DNA of 64,000 bases from the NCBI GenBank assembly GCA_019915015.1, contig JAHBBC010000030.1, positions 62,001 to 126,000 of the forward strand, read 5' to 3'. Both the position numbers and the translations under genes were made by a program. This document shows positions 43,461 to 54,685 of this stretch, in pieces; within the stretch, counting starts at the first letter, position 1; every line of letters starts with the position of its first letter. The notes below the pieces were generated by a model. That model had not been told where the DNA came from. It saw nothing but the letters and a program-made list of their open reading frames with translations, and did no database searches. The DNA is from Auriscalpium vulgare. Taxonomy: Eukaryota; Basidiomycota; Agaricomycetes; Russulales; Auriscalpiaceae.

Positions 43461-46152
43461 TCAGTTTTTCGCGTCCTCGGGCAATGCAACATTCTTTACG
43501 TCCGCGGTGAACTCGCCATTGTCGTTGTCCGACTCGGCCTCCTTATCCATGTACCCAGAGTGGATATTCGACTGTGGGCCCTTGTAGTGGCGCCGCCCAC
43601 TGTGAACACACACTGGTCAACATTGGCTGCGCCCGATGCGGTGAGAAACACGCACTCGATGAAGTACCAGATCAGGGAGAGCAAAACGACGCCGCCGGTG
43701 ATGACGGCAGCGTAGTTCATAGTGTCCTTCGTCACGGGGAGGTAGGTCGGGAGCGAGAAAATGACGCTGACGAAGAGCACCCAGCAAATGCAGTTGATAT
43801 TTAACGCCCAGCCAAGCAGCCCGTCGCCCAAGTAGAACGGGCCTGGCGTGAAGATGACCTCGGGGTGGTTCCGGAAGATCCGCCGCCTGTCACCCAACAG
43901 ACGTTGTCAGTACCAGAGCGAGCGAGTGAGGGAAAGGGGAGCACAGACATCGCGATGGGGATGATGTAGCTAATGTCAAGCGCCATCGCGGTGAGCGAGA
44001 AAATCGCATTCGCGGCAACAGGGCTCGCAAAGTCGAGCAGGCCAGGAAGGATGCTGAATAGTGTTGTCGCCCATATCGCCCGCAGTGGTGTCTGCGTTGA
44101 CTTGCTTACATGGCCGAAGTATCCGCGATCCGGGAAGCCTGCAGAGTATCAGTGACGTGGGCATTTAAGCAGCGGAAGAGGGCTCACCATGATCGCGACT
44201 GAATGCGTACACGGTGCGCGAGCACGCTTGAAGCGCGGTCTGGCAGACAAAAAATGCCGTGAGGCAGACGAACGCCCACAGAAAGAGCGCGCCGGCCTTG
44301 CCCATGCGCAGGACCATGATCTGCACGAACGGCATAGCGTGTCAGGATAGCGTACTCACACATAAGCGAGCACGTACTTGGAGGAAAGCGTTTCCAGATG
44401 GACCGGGGAGGTCCCCGCTAGATGAATGTTCAATGAAGGAATATAGATACACGGGGTGATGTGATACTGACAGAGGCCCGGAGCAGAGAACCAACACGAT
44501 GTTGAGAAGCCAGCCACCGAGACCCGTGCCTATGACTATGGATGTGGTTAGGCCTGCAGTCCGAAATCTCCATGCGTCGAAACGTACCGGCAATGAAGAT
44601 CGCAGCAGGAGCAGCATACGCTGCGCGCCTCACTTCTTCACTGAGACGCAAGGATTAGTCCCATTACCGGCGCGCCTGATTATGCGACCTACGAAATGTG
44701 CGCAGTCGCATCATAGTCCTGCCGTCCAAATCAGCGTGCTTCTCCGATGGCCTCGAGGGAGGAGCACGTACCGTCATCGTCCACTGCACGCTGAGCAGAC
44801 CGAATAGGAACGCAATGCCCGTGTTCCACCCGCCCGTCTGGTTGACGACGCCCTCAGAGCCGAATACATAGCCCGCGGAGTGGAAGTTATGTTTTCCGGT
44901 CGTCGCAAGCAGGACGATGATGATGACTGTGATCGCATGGTAGAGAGGGTATCAGACGCGTCGCAGCGGCTGAAGTGGTAAGGCTACGCACTGGCTGTGG
45001 TCCCAAGATTGACGAACACGAATCCGGTGGTCATGCGCGCAAGGTATCTCGTGGCGAGACAATTCTACAGGCAGCCAATCAAACTGTGCGTCATGAACTA
45101 CCTTGACATACGGCACTTACAAGGATGCCGTGAAACATGAGCAAGCCAATGAACAGCCCGACAACCATGCCAGACGTTACAGTGTAATTGCCATCCTGTT
45201 TCAACACTATTAGTCTACGATGCTGAGTGCAAATATTAGCGCACCTTCGCGATGATGACGGCCGCCCATATCATGTTCGATAATCCGAACTCAGTCGAGG
45301 ACAGGCCGGCGACCTGGCCGAGGATGTTGAGCCATCCGACAACCCAGCCAACCTGCAGGCTCGGAGTTAGCACATATGCAGGGGCTGAGGCGAAGTTTGG
45401 GGGGATGGAAGGCGAGGTGTATGCACAGCCAGTATCGCTACGGGTGGCTGAAGCGCCTTAGTCGAGACGCGGGCGAGAGGTCGCTGCGGCGCGCAGTCGA
45501 CGGGTCTAGAGAGGAAACACATACGATAGGACGGTGCCGTTTAGGTACAAGCTGCGCAGACGCCGTATACCTGCGCCATTTCGCGTTAGCAGTTCCGCGT
45601 GGGGGCTGGTCTAGGCGCCAAAGACTCACAAACCACCACACGTCGGGAACGCGCTGACAATCTCCGCAATGCTCGCACCTGGACTCGCTTATCAGTCGGC
45701 GCCTAGGAGCGTATATGTGGAAACCACCGGTTACCTAACGTGAAGCACATCGTCGCACCCAGAATCCAGCACCAAGTGACCTGTGAGAATATGATTGAGT
45801 TTGACCTGCACTGCCGAACAACGTGCGCGGTGCGTGTGACGTACGGATGATGGACCACCGAGGAGGAGGGGGGTGTTGAACGTCGTGGCGATGGACGAGC
45901 AGAGGCCCTGCGAGACATGGTCAGCGGCGAGGACGACCATCACAGCAAGACGCACCATGATGCTAAACGCAAAGCTGATCTGCACAGGGCGTGAGCGGCG
46001 GTGAGCATGCACACGACACGCCAGAGAACACGACGAACCGTCGCGAGGTTGCTGAACTCGCGCTTGAAGGAGGGGACATAGCCCAGGGATTGGAGGTGCT
46101 TGTCATCGTTGCTGTAGTGGCCAGTGGCGGGGCCGCGCTCGGAGTCGTTCAT
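43461..46152 (-). CDS. Amino acid/GABA-type permease (APC superfamily)
   Basis: A twelve-helix plasma-membrane or vacuolar transporter of the fungal amino acid/choline transporter group (UGA4-like). It is spread over many short exons, beginning 46152-46039, 45979-45956, 45907-45845, 45780-45735, 45678-45630, 45570-45525 and 45352-45245. The hydrophilic start MNDSERGPATGHYSNDDKHLQ is followed by FSNLATISFAFSIMGLCSS. Family marks are IAEIVSAFPTCGGLYTASAQL in helix 2 (split by introns), DYDATAHISEEVRRAA, QACSRTVYAFSRDHG and ALDISYIIPIAMRRIF. The acidic tail ends VALPEDAKN at TGA 43463-43461. Because most exons are under 120 bases, single open frames cover only fragments. Substrate cannot be assigned from sequence. 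Confidence 0.87.
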
Positions 46153-47254
46153 GACGGTGTCGTGGAAGGAGGGTGTCAGCTCCTGGGCTGGTGCGCCCCA
46201 TACTTATCTGTGCAACATTTTTATGTGCGCCTGGTGGAACCGGAGTGAGCTTGCCCAGGCACATGATTTTTTTGATGACGGCCTGTCCGCGATTTTGGCC
46301 ACTAAATTGGCGCGGTTCCCTCTTTGAGCTCCGGCGCGGACAAATTTTCGGCTCCTTGGACCTCGCGCCCGGACATTTCAATTGCTCGAGGCTCGCGCAC
46401 CGTCCGCGGTAGGCGGAAAGCAAGCTGTCCCTACCTGAGGTTTCTTCGGCGTGATGAACTTGGTATTCAAGTGAGCCGGAGCCTGAGGGCTTCACCGGGC
46501 ATCGGCCGGTTCTCCCATCAAGAAGAGATAAGCACACGTAGCTCAGCGCTCATGGCTGCGACACCGAGGGCGGCAGTCGATGGCAAGGAACTGTAAGGCT
46601 TCGGCGCGAGCTTCACGGTGACCGCGACCGTGAAAGCCCGACTACGAAGAGCTCAACTGCATCCGCTGGTAATTATACACGGACATTGCACGGACAAACT
46701 CTGAACGACGAGATCTGAGTCGGATCCGACTCTGCGGGATCTGCTCACGATCGCTTCTCGTGATCGACTTTGAATTGTCGAGATCTCGATCGTCATCAAA
46801 CCAACATTGCACCCGCCAAGCTCGCAACCGAGGGCGATGTAGGCGGATATCCAGCAAAGCCCACCGGGTGATCATGACTATGTTAATGCCAGCCGCGCGC
46901 AGCCTGCGCGTAAATAAGGCATTCAGAGCGGACGTCACGTCGTACCTTGCGCAGACTCCTTATCTCGCCACAAAATCGACCGCGGAGCAGCCCCAAAGTA
47001 CACAAGGCTGCCAATCGTCTAGGTCGGCTGGCTCCCACGCGTCTTGGCTCGAACGCGAGGGCATGCCTGCAGGCTCGCTGAGCGCCGGCGCTGAGGGACG
47101 GATGGAAAGAGCATCGAGTCGTAAACAAAACTTATTGAATGGCAGGATGTCCATCTCCAGTCACGATGACTCACGTGACCCGCAGCGAGGTCAATGCAAT
47201 GCTGCGAATAAATAGGGATGGATAGATGCTCTATCTATCGCAAATTATCTGACA
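46153..47254. other. Intergenic 1.1 kb, permease promoter
   Basis: This is the upstream region of the permease plus the LHS1 3' end. Short frames on both strands lack family signals. Nothing else recognised. Confidence 0.55.
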
Positions 47255-50001
47255 TTATAATTCATCATGGCCCTTCGCACCAGTCTGCGACGGCGACGGC
47301 CCGCTCGCCCTGCTCTCGCTCCCGCTCTCTGTCGGCGTCGTGCTGGAGCTCGCGCTCGCCTTCGTCTTGCGCGGTTTTGGCGGCTTCTTCTGCACGAGGC
47401 GCTGCAGGTGCCGCTCGAGGCGCTCCGCCCGCTCGCCCATCTCCTGCGTCTCGACCGCGGGGTCCTCGTACATCTTGCGTGCTTTCTGCTTCTCAACGTT
47501 GGTGTTCAACCATGCCTCGTGTTCCTTGAGCGTCTTTTCCAGCGCGTCGAGCTCCTCGCGCGTGTACTTGCCTTCCGTCCCGGCCTGTTCCTCTGCCGCA
47601 AGCACAGTCTTCGCCTCTGTGAGGAACAGGCGAGTCTGCCAATTCCACTTTTGGCTATTATTGAGGGCTGCGGGGAACTCCTGGATCTCAATGAAGCGGT
47701 GCATAACCGGGAATTCAAGCGACCTATGAGAACAGGCGTAAGTGGGACGTACGTGCAATAGTGAGACGACTCACTCAAGGTATTGACGCTTCTCAATGAA
47801 GCTCTGGGTATCAGCCGTCTCTTCTTCCCTGTGGAACCAGCCAGAGACCTCCTCGAGCTTCCAACCCAGAGTCGTCCTCTCCTTCTCGGTGGAGCACTTG
47901 ATGAACGGCTGGTCCCCATCGCCGTCTAGGAGATCCCGCAGGCGGTAGAGGTAACCCTCTAGCACGTTGCGTTGCTCCTCCCTCAGAGCCTTGGCTGCCT
48001 CCTTTTGCTCTAGTTCTATAAGTCTTCGCGCAATGTCAGTCAGAAGCAATGTCTCATACGGAGCGAATGGTTACCTATCACGTGCTTCACGCTTCTGCTC
48101 TACGGACATCGGTGCGATCGAAGTGAACTTGACGGTGACGTTAAGCGGAATAGTGATAGAATCCGGCGTGGCCGTGTTAGTTGCCTTCGGCGCGTCGGAC
48201 GAGGCGGCATCCGCAGTCTGCGTCGACCCGTCTTCCGCCGCAGAGGAGGCATCACCAAAAAAGCCCTTCAGCTTCCCAGCGATAGAGTCGTCCTTAATGT
48301 CCGCGTACGCAAAGGCCTCCGGAACTGATACGAAGCCGGATTCTGAGAGAAGGATCGTGGCCTTGATGATGGGGTCGACCCCTCCACTAGCGGTGATGTT
48401 CGCGAGCGCGTCCGGGATACCAGCGATGCGAGCCTCGAGCAGCTCGACGGGGAACACACCTGCGGGTGGCTCCTTGTACGCAAACGTGAGCGTAAAGTCG
48501 TCCTTCCGCTTGAATGTAAGCGTCTTGCGCGTGCCCGTCTTCGACCCTGACGCGAACGCGGTCGACGTGATCGTACGCGGGCGCACGCCGTCCCCAGTTG
48601 CCTTCGTTTCCGCCAGGTACGACACCTGTACATCGTGCGGGATGATGTCGGCGATCTTGATGTCCTTGGTGCGGAACTGGCGGCTGAGGCTCGCACCATG
48701 CAGCGCCGCACCGAGGACGGCAGCTTCGTCGGTGTTCACATTCTGCGCGATTTTGTCCTCGCCGACGGCCGTGGCTAGTGCAGTGCGCAACATGGGGACA
48801 CGCGAGCTGCCGCCCATCAAAATGACCGAGTTGACATCTGCCAGCTTCAGCCCGGCGTTGTACAGGGCCTCGGCGATCGGCTGAATGAAGATGTCGACGA
48901 TGTCCGCGCTAGCCTTTTCAAACTCGGCGCGGGAAACTTTGGCCTTGAAGTCGATGTCCTCAACAAGACTCTCGATCTAAAGCGCGTGAGCATGGATCAA
49001 AGAGCAGGCCGCGGGGAGGAGCTCACCGTAGCCCTGGCCTCAGTGTTTGCACTCAGCACCTGCTTGACGCGGTCAGCCTCCTTCCACAACTTTGCCATGG
49101 CCTTCTTGTCCTTCTTGATGTCGATGTCCCCATACTGGTTATTGAATTGCTCGAGCAAGATATCCCGCAGTCGGCGCGTGAGCTCCGTGCCACCAACAAG
49201 GCGGTCAGAGCCAACGCCATTGACCGCGATCTGTGTCGCATCCTTCTTCTTCCCAAAGCCGGAGAACGTAACCAGGGTTGCGCGCGTGCCGGACGCGCCA
49301 ACGTCGTAGACAATATGGCGTTCCGGCTCTGGGAATGTGCGCGTCATCGCATAGTTGACGGCTACGGCGGTCCCGTCGTTGATCAGTGTGAGCAGGCGCA
49401 TGCCTGCGATCTCGACGGAGTCGGCGATCGCGTCCCGCTCAAATTGCGAGAAATATGGCGGAACAGTAATGATGACGTCGCGAACGGGCTCGCCCGCCGC
49501 GTCGGTTGCCAATTGGCGCACGTACGCGAGCTGCATGGCGATGAGCTCCTCGACGTCCCATGTGTATTTGCCGTGCTTGGGGACGCCGACGGTGTAGCGC
49601 GACGTAGCCACGAGGGTCGTCGTCGAGATAGCGTCGAAGTATGTGACGGCTGCGGCATTTGCGGGAGCACCAACGAGGAACTTCAGAGAGTTGAAAGTGC
49701 TCGAAGGAAACCGCGGAGCCTGAGCATCGTTGAGCCGATGCTGTCGCGACGTACAAAGAGAACGCACCAAGTTGTACGCATCCTGCCCGAACACCCGCTC
49801 GGTATCCTTCAGAGTGAGAGACGTCGCAATCTTTCGCTTCGAATCCTTGTTGAGTAGAACGTCAAACGGCACACCCGGCTTCACGAGTGAGGCCTTCATA
49901 AAATCTGTGCCATAGTCGATGGCGAGGACGGCGGCTAGAACGGGCGAAGAGAAAAGAGACAGAAAGAGGAGGACCGAAAGCCGACGGCAAAGAGTGTTCA
50001 T
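47255..50001 (-). CDS. LHS1: ER-lumenal Hsp70-family chaperone/nucleotide exchange factor (GRP170 type)
   Basis: An 848-residue protein from exons 50001-49768, 49719-49027, 48976-48075, 48023-47775 and 47723-47255 (2547 nt, in frame). It helps protein import and folding in the ER and acts as exchange factor for BiP/Kar2. A signal peptide (MNTLCRRLSVLLFLSLFSSP) precedes an Hsp70 nucleotide-binding domain starting VLAIDYGTDFMKASLV, with DVIITVPPYFSQFERDA, HIVYDVGASGTRAT and ILMGGSSRVPML. A substrate-binding-like part and a long charged helical region follow, and the C-terminus is HDEL, the ER retention signal. Intron 49767-49720 (48 bases) is in frame and easily missed. It is divergent from ADE13, and a UPRE-like site lies in the shared promoter. 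Confidence 0.95.
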
Positions 50002-50095
50002 GATGGAGATACACGTCAGAGTAGGAGCATCTAGAGGTTATAAGTCGAGACAAGTGGAAGATGAGAGCGGCCAGCGGCAGAGCGCGACGTGTCCG

Positions 50096-50103
50096 CCACG
50101 TCA
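50096..50103 (-). promoter_or_regulatory. UPRE-like site upstream of LHS1
   Basis: Read toward LHS1 the sequence is TGACGTGG, the core of the metazoan XBP1/ATF6-type unfolded-protein-response element. It lies 95 bases before the LHS1 start codon, followed by another ACGTC core ten bases on. Such a site fits an ER chaperone gene. One 8-mer match is weak evidence. Confidence 0.35.
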
Positions 50104-50239
50104 ACCGATTCGGGCATTCCATCTTATCAGATCACGTTATCATCCTTGCAATCTCATTTTCGTCTGACGAAAATTACCAGCTCCTAGTCCGAGTCGTAGC
50201 TATCGCTCGGTCTTGAACGTGTCTTGAAGAATCGTCTCG

Positions 50240-52107
50240 ATGTCCGAAGCATTTGACACGTATCAGACCCCCCTCTCGAGGTATGACCTTTCTGTTCCGC
50301 CCGAGATTTGCCCTGACTTTTCGTCCACGGCAAGCCGGTATGCCAGCAAAGAAATGGCTCATTTATTCTCGGCCGAGGTGCGTGCTTCCAGGAGGCGAGG
50401 ATATACATGGACTGATATTGGACTCCAGAATCGGTTCTACACCTGGCGGACGCTCTGGCTCAATCTCGCACTGGCGGAGAAGGAACTGGGACTGCCTGTG
50501 TCCGACAATGCAATCAGTGAGATGAAGGCGAATCTGGTGCGTGATCTTCCTGGATCCGGGATCCATCTTCTCAGTCAATGATGTTTGCAGCACCTGGATG
50601 CGGAGCAGTTTGAGATCGCCGCTCAAGAGGAGAAGAAGCGGCGTCACGACGTGATGGCACACGTCCACACGTTCGGGAAGGTTGCTCCCTCTGCAGCAGG
50701 CATCATCCAGTGCGTTGCCCCATGAAGCAATTTCGGCCGCTTACGAGCATACACAGTCTAGGCGCAACGTCTTGCTATGTCACGGAGTGCGTGCCGCCGA
50801 CTTGCCCCTGATCTCATAGTTTGCTGAGCTGCCGAACAGCAACGCAGACCTTATCTTCATCCGGACAGCCCTTACGCTGGTTCAGTCCAAACTCGCTGTA
50901 GTCATAGAACGATTCGCCGCATTCGCCAAGCAGTACCGCGACCTCCCGACGCTCGGCTTCACACACTTTCAGCCGGCCCAGCTCACCACTGTCGGGAAAC
51001 GCGCAACGCTGTGGCTCCAGGAGCTTCTGTGGGATTTGCGTAACATCAAGCGCGCTCGTGACGATCTCGGCTTCCGAGGTGTGAAGGGCACCACCGGTAC
51101 TCAAGCCAGTTTCCTGACGCTCTTCAACGGAGATCACGACAAGGTATGCTGTCGTCACATGCCATGTGTATACAGTGGGGTGACTGGGAAAATAGGTTGA
51201 GGAGCTTGACAAGCTCGTTACAGAGCTGTCAGGGTTCACTTATGCGTACCCGGTGACGTCGCAGACGTACTCGCGCAAAATAGACATCGATGTTCTCGCA
51301 CCCTTGGCTTCGTTCGGCGCAACTGCGCACAAAATTGCCACGGATTTGCGCCTCCTCGCGAACCTCAAAGTAAATATCCACGTGCTCCTCCGGTTTTAAT
51401 CATCCTCATGGTCAACCCACAGGAAGTCGAAGAGCCGTTTGAGTCGACGCAGATTGGTTCCTCCGCGATGGCGTACAAGCGCAATCCAATGCGCTCGGAG
51501 CGCATCTGCAGCCTCTCGCGGCACCTGATGGTGCTGCACCAAAATGCGCTCATGACGGCCAGTGTGCAGTGGTTCGAGCGCACGCTCGACGACAGCGCGA
51601 ACCGGCGCATCACCCTGCCCGAGGCGTTCCTGACCGCGGACATCGTACTCACGACACTGCAGAACGTGTCCGAGGGCCTTGTGGTGTACCCACGCGTCAT
51701 CGCACGGCGTATTGCGCAGGAGCTCCCGTTCATGGCGACGGAAAACATCATCATGGCAATCGTGAAGAAGGGAGGCGACAGGCAGGAGGCACATGAGAAA
51801 ATCAGAGTGAGTAGGCTCATTTGTGTGGGTCGACGATGCTAAAGGCGAGCAGGTGCTGTCGCACGAGGCAGCGCATCAGGTGAAGCAGCTCGGCCTGGAG
51901 AACGACCTGATCGAGCGCGTGCGGAACGACACTTACTTCGACCCGATCAAAGACGAGCTGGACGCGCTGCTTGAACCGCAGTCGTTCATCGGGCGCGCGC
52001 CTGAACAAGTAGACAAGTTCCTGGCGGATTGGGTTGCCCCTGCACTGGCGGATGATGAACTGAAGACGGCGCTGGCACACGGAGGTAAGGCAGAGCTGAG
52101 CGTGTAG
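50240..52107 (+). CDS. ADE13: Adenylosuccinate lyase
   Basis: A 485-residue enzyme of purine synthesis that cleaves SAICAR and adenylosuccinate to release fumarate. Nine exons: 50240-50280, 50335-50377, 50429-50536, 50591-50709, 50757-50786, 50840-51143, 51196-51369, 51423-51806, 51853-52107 (1458 nt, in frame). Motifs: SRYASKEM at the N-terminus, [48 protein letters not shown] and the fumarate-lyase signature [15 protein letters not shown]. The first two introns (54 and 51 bases) are multiples of three and have no stop, so an unspliced frame looks deceptively continuous there. Length matches yeast Ade13 (482). Confidence 0.96.
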
Positions 52108-52478
52108 TCCTGGAAAGAAAAGCTTAGAGGAAAGGGAGATTGATGCTGTAATGATTACACCAGAGGAGTCCAGGAGAGAGCAAACTGTGACCTGGCACAA
52201 CTGACAGCCAACTAAAAGCCACAGGATGTGCTTTGCTGGTCAGGACTGTTACAAAATTGATACATATGCGTATTTACGAGTTGGCTACAATATAGTTACT
52301 TGAATGTATCAGATACACCGTACGTGTTGACAGAGAGTCGGGCCGTAAGTGCGTGCGCGCGTGAGAGGTAGTAGAAAGAACGACAATCTGTGTCAGGAAG
52401 GGAAGGGGAGCAGGAGTAAAGTCCATCGTCCCGAAGCGTCATGTCCAAATCTATATACGAGCGTTGAGCCGAAAACAG
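52108..52478. other. Intergenic, convergent tails
   Basis: These 371 bases hold the 3' ends of ADE13 and of the four-TM protein. No gene or RNA seen. Confidence 0.6.
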
Positions 52479-53423
52479 CTACGCGGGCGGTGAGCTCGCA
52501 CGGACGCCTGACTTCGGTGCATAGCGCGGCAGCGACTCGAGGGGCTTGGAGATGAGGAAGCCCTTGAGGCCAGCCTTCTTCTCGCCCTGCCTACCGAAGC
52601 CGTATCCGGCCCACTTCTCCCCGCCATCGTCCTTCTCCTCTGGGGCGCTAAAGACGGTGCCGGAGAGGTTGCTCGCGGCGGACGCGGCGAGGCGCACAGG
52701 CGGCGGGAGGACGCCCTTGGCCTGCTCGCGCCACGAGGTGAGCGAGCGCTTCGCCTTGGCATGGTGCCGGAAAACGAGGCCCGTGAAGATGTTGAGCGCG
52801 CCGATGGCGAAGAGGAAGAACGCAGACACGAGCGCGAAGTCGTCGACGTGGTGCGACAGGATGGCAGCGCCGATTCTGGGTGAAAAGTGAGTTGCTATAT
52901 AAGAAGTGGCAAGGAAGGGAGGTGGGTACGCACAGGCCTTGCATGACTCCGAGCGCACCCAGGCCGAACTGCGATCCAAGCACGGGGAAGAAGCGGTCAA
53001 AGAAGGACATGGGCCAGCCGATCTCGGAAAGTAGTAGCACGATGATTTGGAAGATGATCAAGAGGCGATTGAGCACGGCCCAGAAAGCACCTGCGGGCTG
53101 ATTTGGCACCGTGCTATCACTACAAACAAGAATCAGTGCGATGTCGTGTGCAGCTATAAGCGATCAGACATACACAATGTAGTCGCAGTCAAGCAGATCA
53201 GAGTCCGTTGAATTAGACTTGCCAGCCGCAACAAACTTGTTGACCGCCTCTACGTCGTGCACCATCGTGACGATGCTGCTGGAGAAGACAAGGAGCATAG
53301 CGATGATGGACAGCGCCCGGAGGCCGTTGAGGAAAATGAAAATGTCTGGAGGGACACAAAAGCCACCGTCAGTCATCATACATGCCCAGCGTGGAGCCAC
53401 ATACAACCGCGTGGGGGAAGCAT
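52479..53423 (-). CDS. Four-TM membrane protein, uncharacterised fungal family
   Basis: A 256-residue protein from exons 53423-53408, 53345-53174, 53119-52934 and 52875-52479 (771 nt, in frame). The first exon gives only MLPPR and a split codon; its donor (GTTGTA) is weak but keeps frame, so the start is tentative. Four hydrophobic helices can be seen: LRALSIIAMLLVFSSSIV, FWAVLNRLLIIFQIIVLLLS, FGLGALGVMQGLIGAAIL and FALVSAFFLFAIGALNIFTG. The motif LSEIGWPMSFFDRFFPVLG between helices 2 and 3 recurs in a basidiomycete-wide family of unknown function (DUF7598-like). The cytosolic tail is basic and Pro/Ser/Gly-rich. No role can be given. Confidence 0.8.
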
Positions 53424-54242
53424 TTTTGAGGATAGTGTCTTGATAAATTGATCAGAGAACTCGGTCGACCGTATAGGTGTAGAGGAAAAACGTTTCGAGC
53501 GTCAAGGGCGTACCGACACCAGGTCGATGAGGATAGAAGGAAGGAAGAGAAGGAGGTCCCAGATGCTCCTACGATAAAATTAAGACTGAACCGACACAAA
53601 GGTCCAAGCGGAGACCGATGTGCAATGCGAGACAAAGGCGGGTGGGTGTTGGGTGTAGATTGGCAGGGTGCCGTGTGCTGCCCCTTAAGTACGCCCGCAC
53701 ACGCTTTCGCTTGGATACGCAAGAATGGAGTGATTCCAGGCATTGTGCTGACTTTTGTCGGCGGGAGGACTCATCCTCATTGTCCGCCAGACAAAAGCGA
53801 AGACAATGGCCGCGCGTTGCTGGGCGCCTGTTGGACGTGCTATAGTTCCGAATGGGGAAGGATGTGCCGCTTATGGGTTCACGCCACTCGCGTGCTTACC
53901 CTCGGGCCTTTCGGAGCAACTTTGCCCTTGTGCCCCGTTCAACTCTTCAGGGTACCTCGCCCGGCAGTGATCCCTGCCCTTGTGTTGGCTGATGGCTAAA
54001 TATTACTTGTGTTTGCTTGATTGGACTCGCACGTATCTATATGTTCACTTGTTTTTAGGTGGATTTGACACGCAGTGCCCAGTCCGTTCACATATTTTCA
54101 CACGAGTCCGAGCCATGGCCTTTATGACTTCGCATGAGAGTGTACACTATAGACTGATCACTCGGTGGTGCCACCGGAGAAATGATATTATCGTTGAGCG
54201 AGGCAGTGCACTCATGGTGGGCGGTGGACTTCCCACGATGTA
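53424..54242. other. Intergenic, promoter of the four-TM gene
   Basis: This 819-base stretch lies upstream of the four-TM gene and the tRNA. Open frames in it are short and unsupported. No repeat recognised. Confidence 0.55.
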
Positions 54243-54341
54243 GCCCGCCTAGCTCAATCGGATAGAGCGTCAGACTCTTATCCGAAGCCACAGCTTGGAG
54301 GGCATATCTGAAGGCTGCGAGTTCGACCCTCGCGGTGGGCT
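54243..54341 (+). tRNA. tRNA-Lys (anticodon CTT) with intron
   Basis: The acceptor stem pairs GCCCGCC with GGTGGGC (one G-T), the D arm reads AGCTCAATCGGATAGAGC, and the T arm is GCGAG-TTCGACC-CTCGC. The anticodon stem TCAGA/TCTGA encloses CTCTTA and, after an intron at about 54281-54305 (25 bases), one further loop base. The intron lies one base 3' of the anticodon, the canonical nuclear position. Discriminator base is T at 54341, and a run of T at about 54360 can stop Pol III. Confidence 0.92.
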
Positions 54342-54685
54342 AGTGTATGATTTTGGCGCCATTTTTCAAGTTGCCCTGCGGATGGCCCATGAGTTTCCCT
54401 TGACCTTGCGCGGAAGACAGTTGTTCCGCATTATTGCTAGTCGAGTCGGGTCTGACATGATGTTCGCTGTACGAGGAAATCTGGAATGCAAACGACGTAC
54501 ATATGAAGTCCGCCTCCTGCGATGTTTGTCATATTCGGACGTTCCTTCTCACTCGACCACCACGTCCACAGGTATGTTTTCTATCCCGCCGCATGTCTCT
54601 TCCCCATCCTGATCTGCTGGCAGCTTTACTATTCACGTTCTCTATTCGCACATTCCTTAACACAACATTCCCTACTGTCTTCTTG
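54342..54685. other. Intergenic, leader of the HHCC-finger gene
   Basis: These 344 bases lead into the gene at 54686. The reading frame of that gene is open upstream to an ATG at 54503, but the stretch reads like a CT-rich leader. Nothing else seen. Confidence 0.5.
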
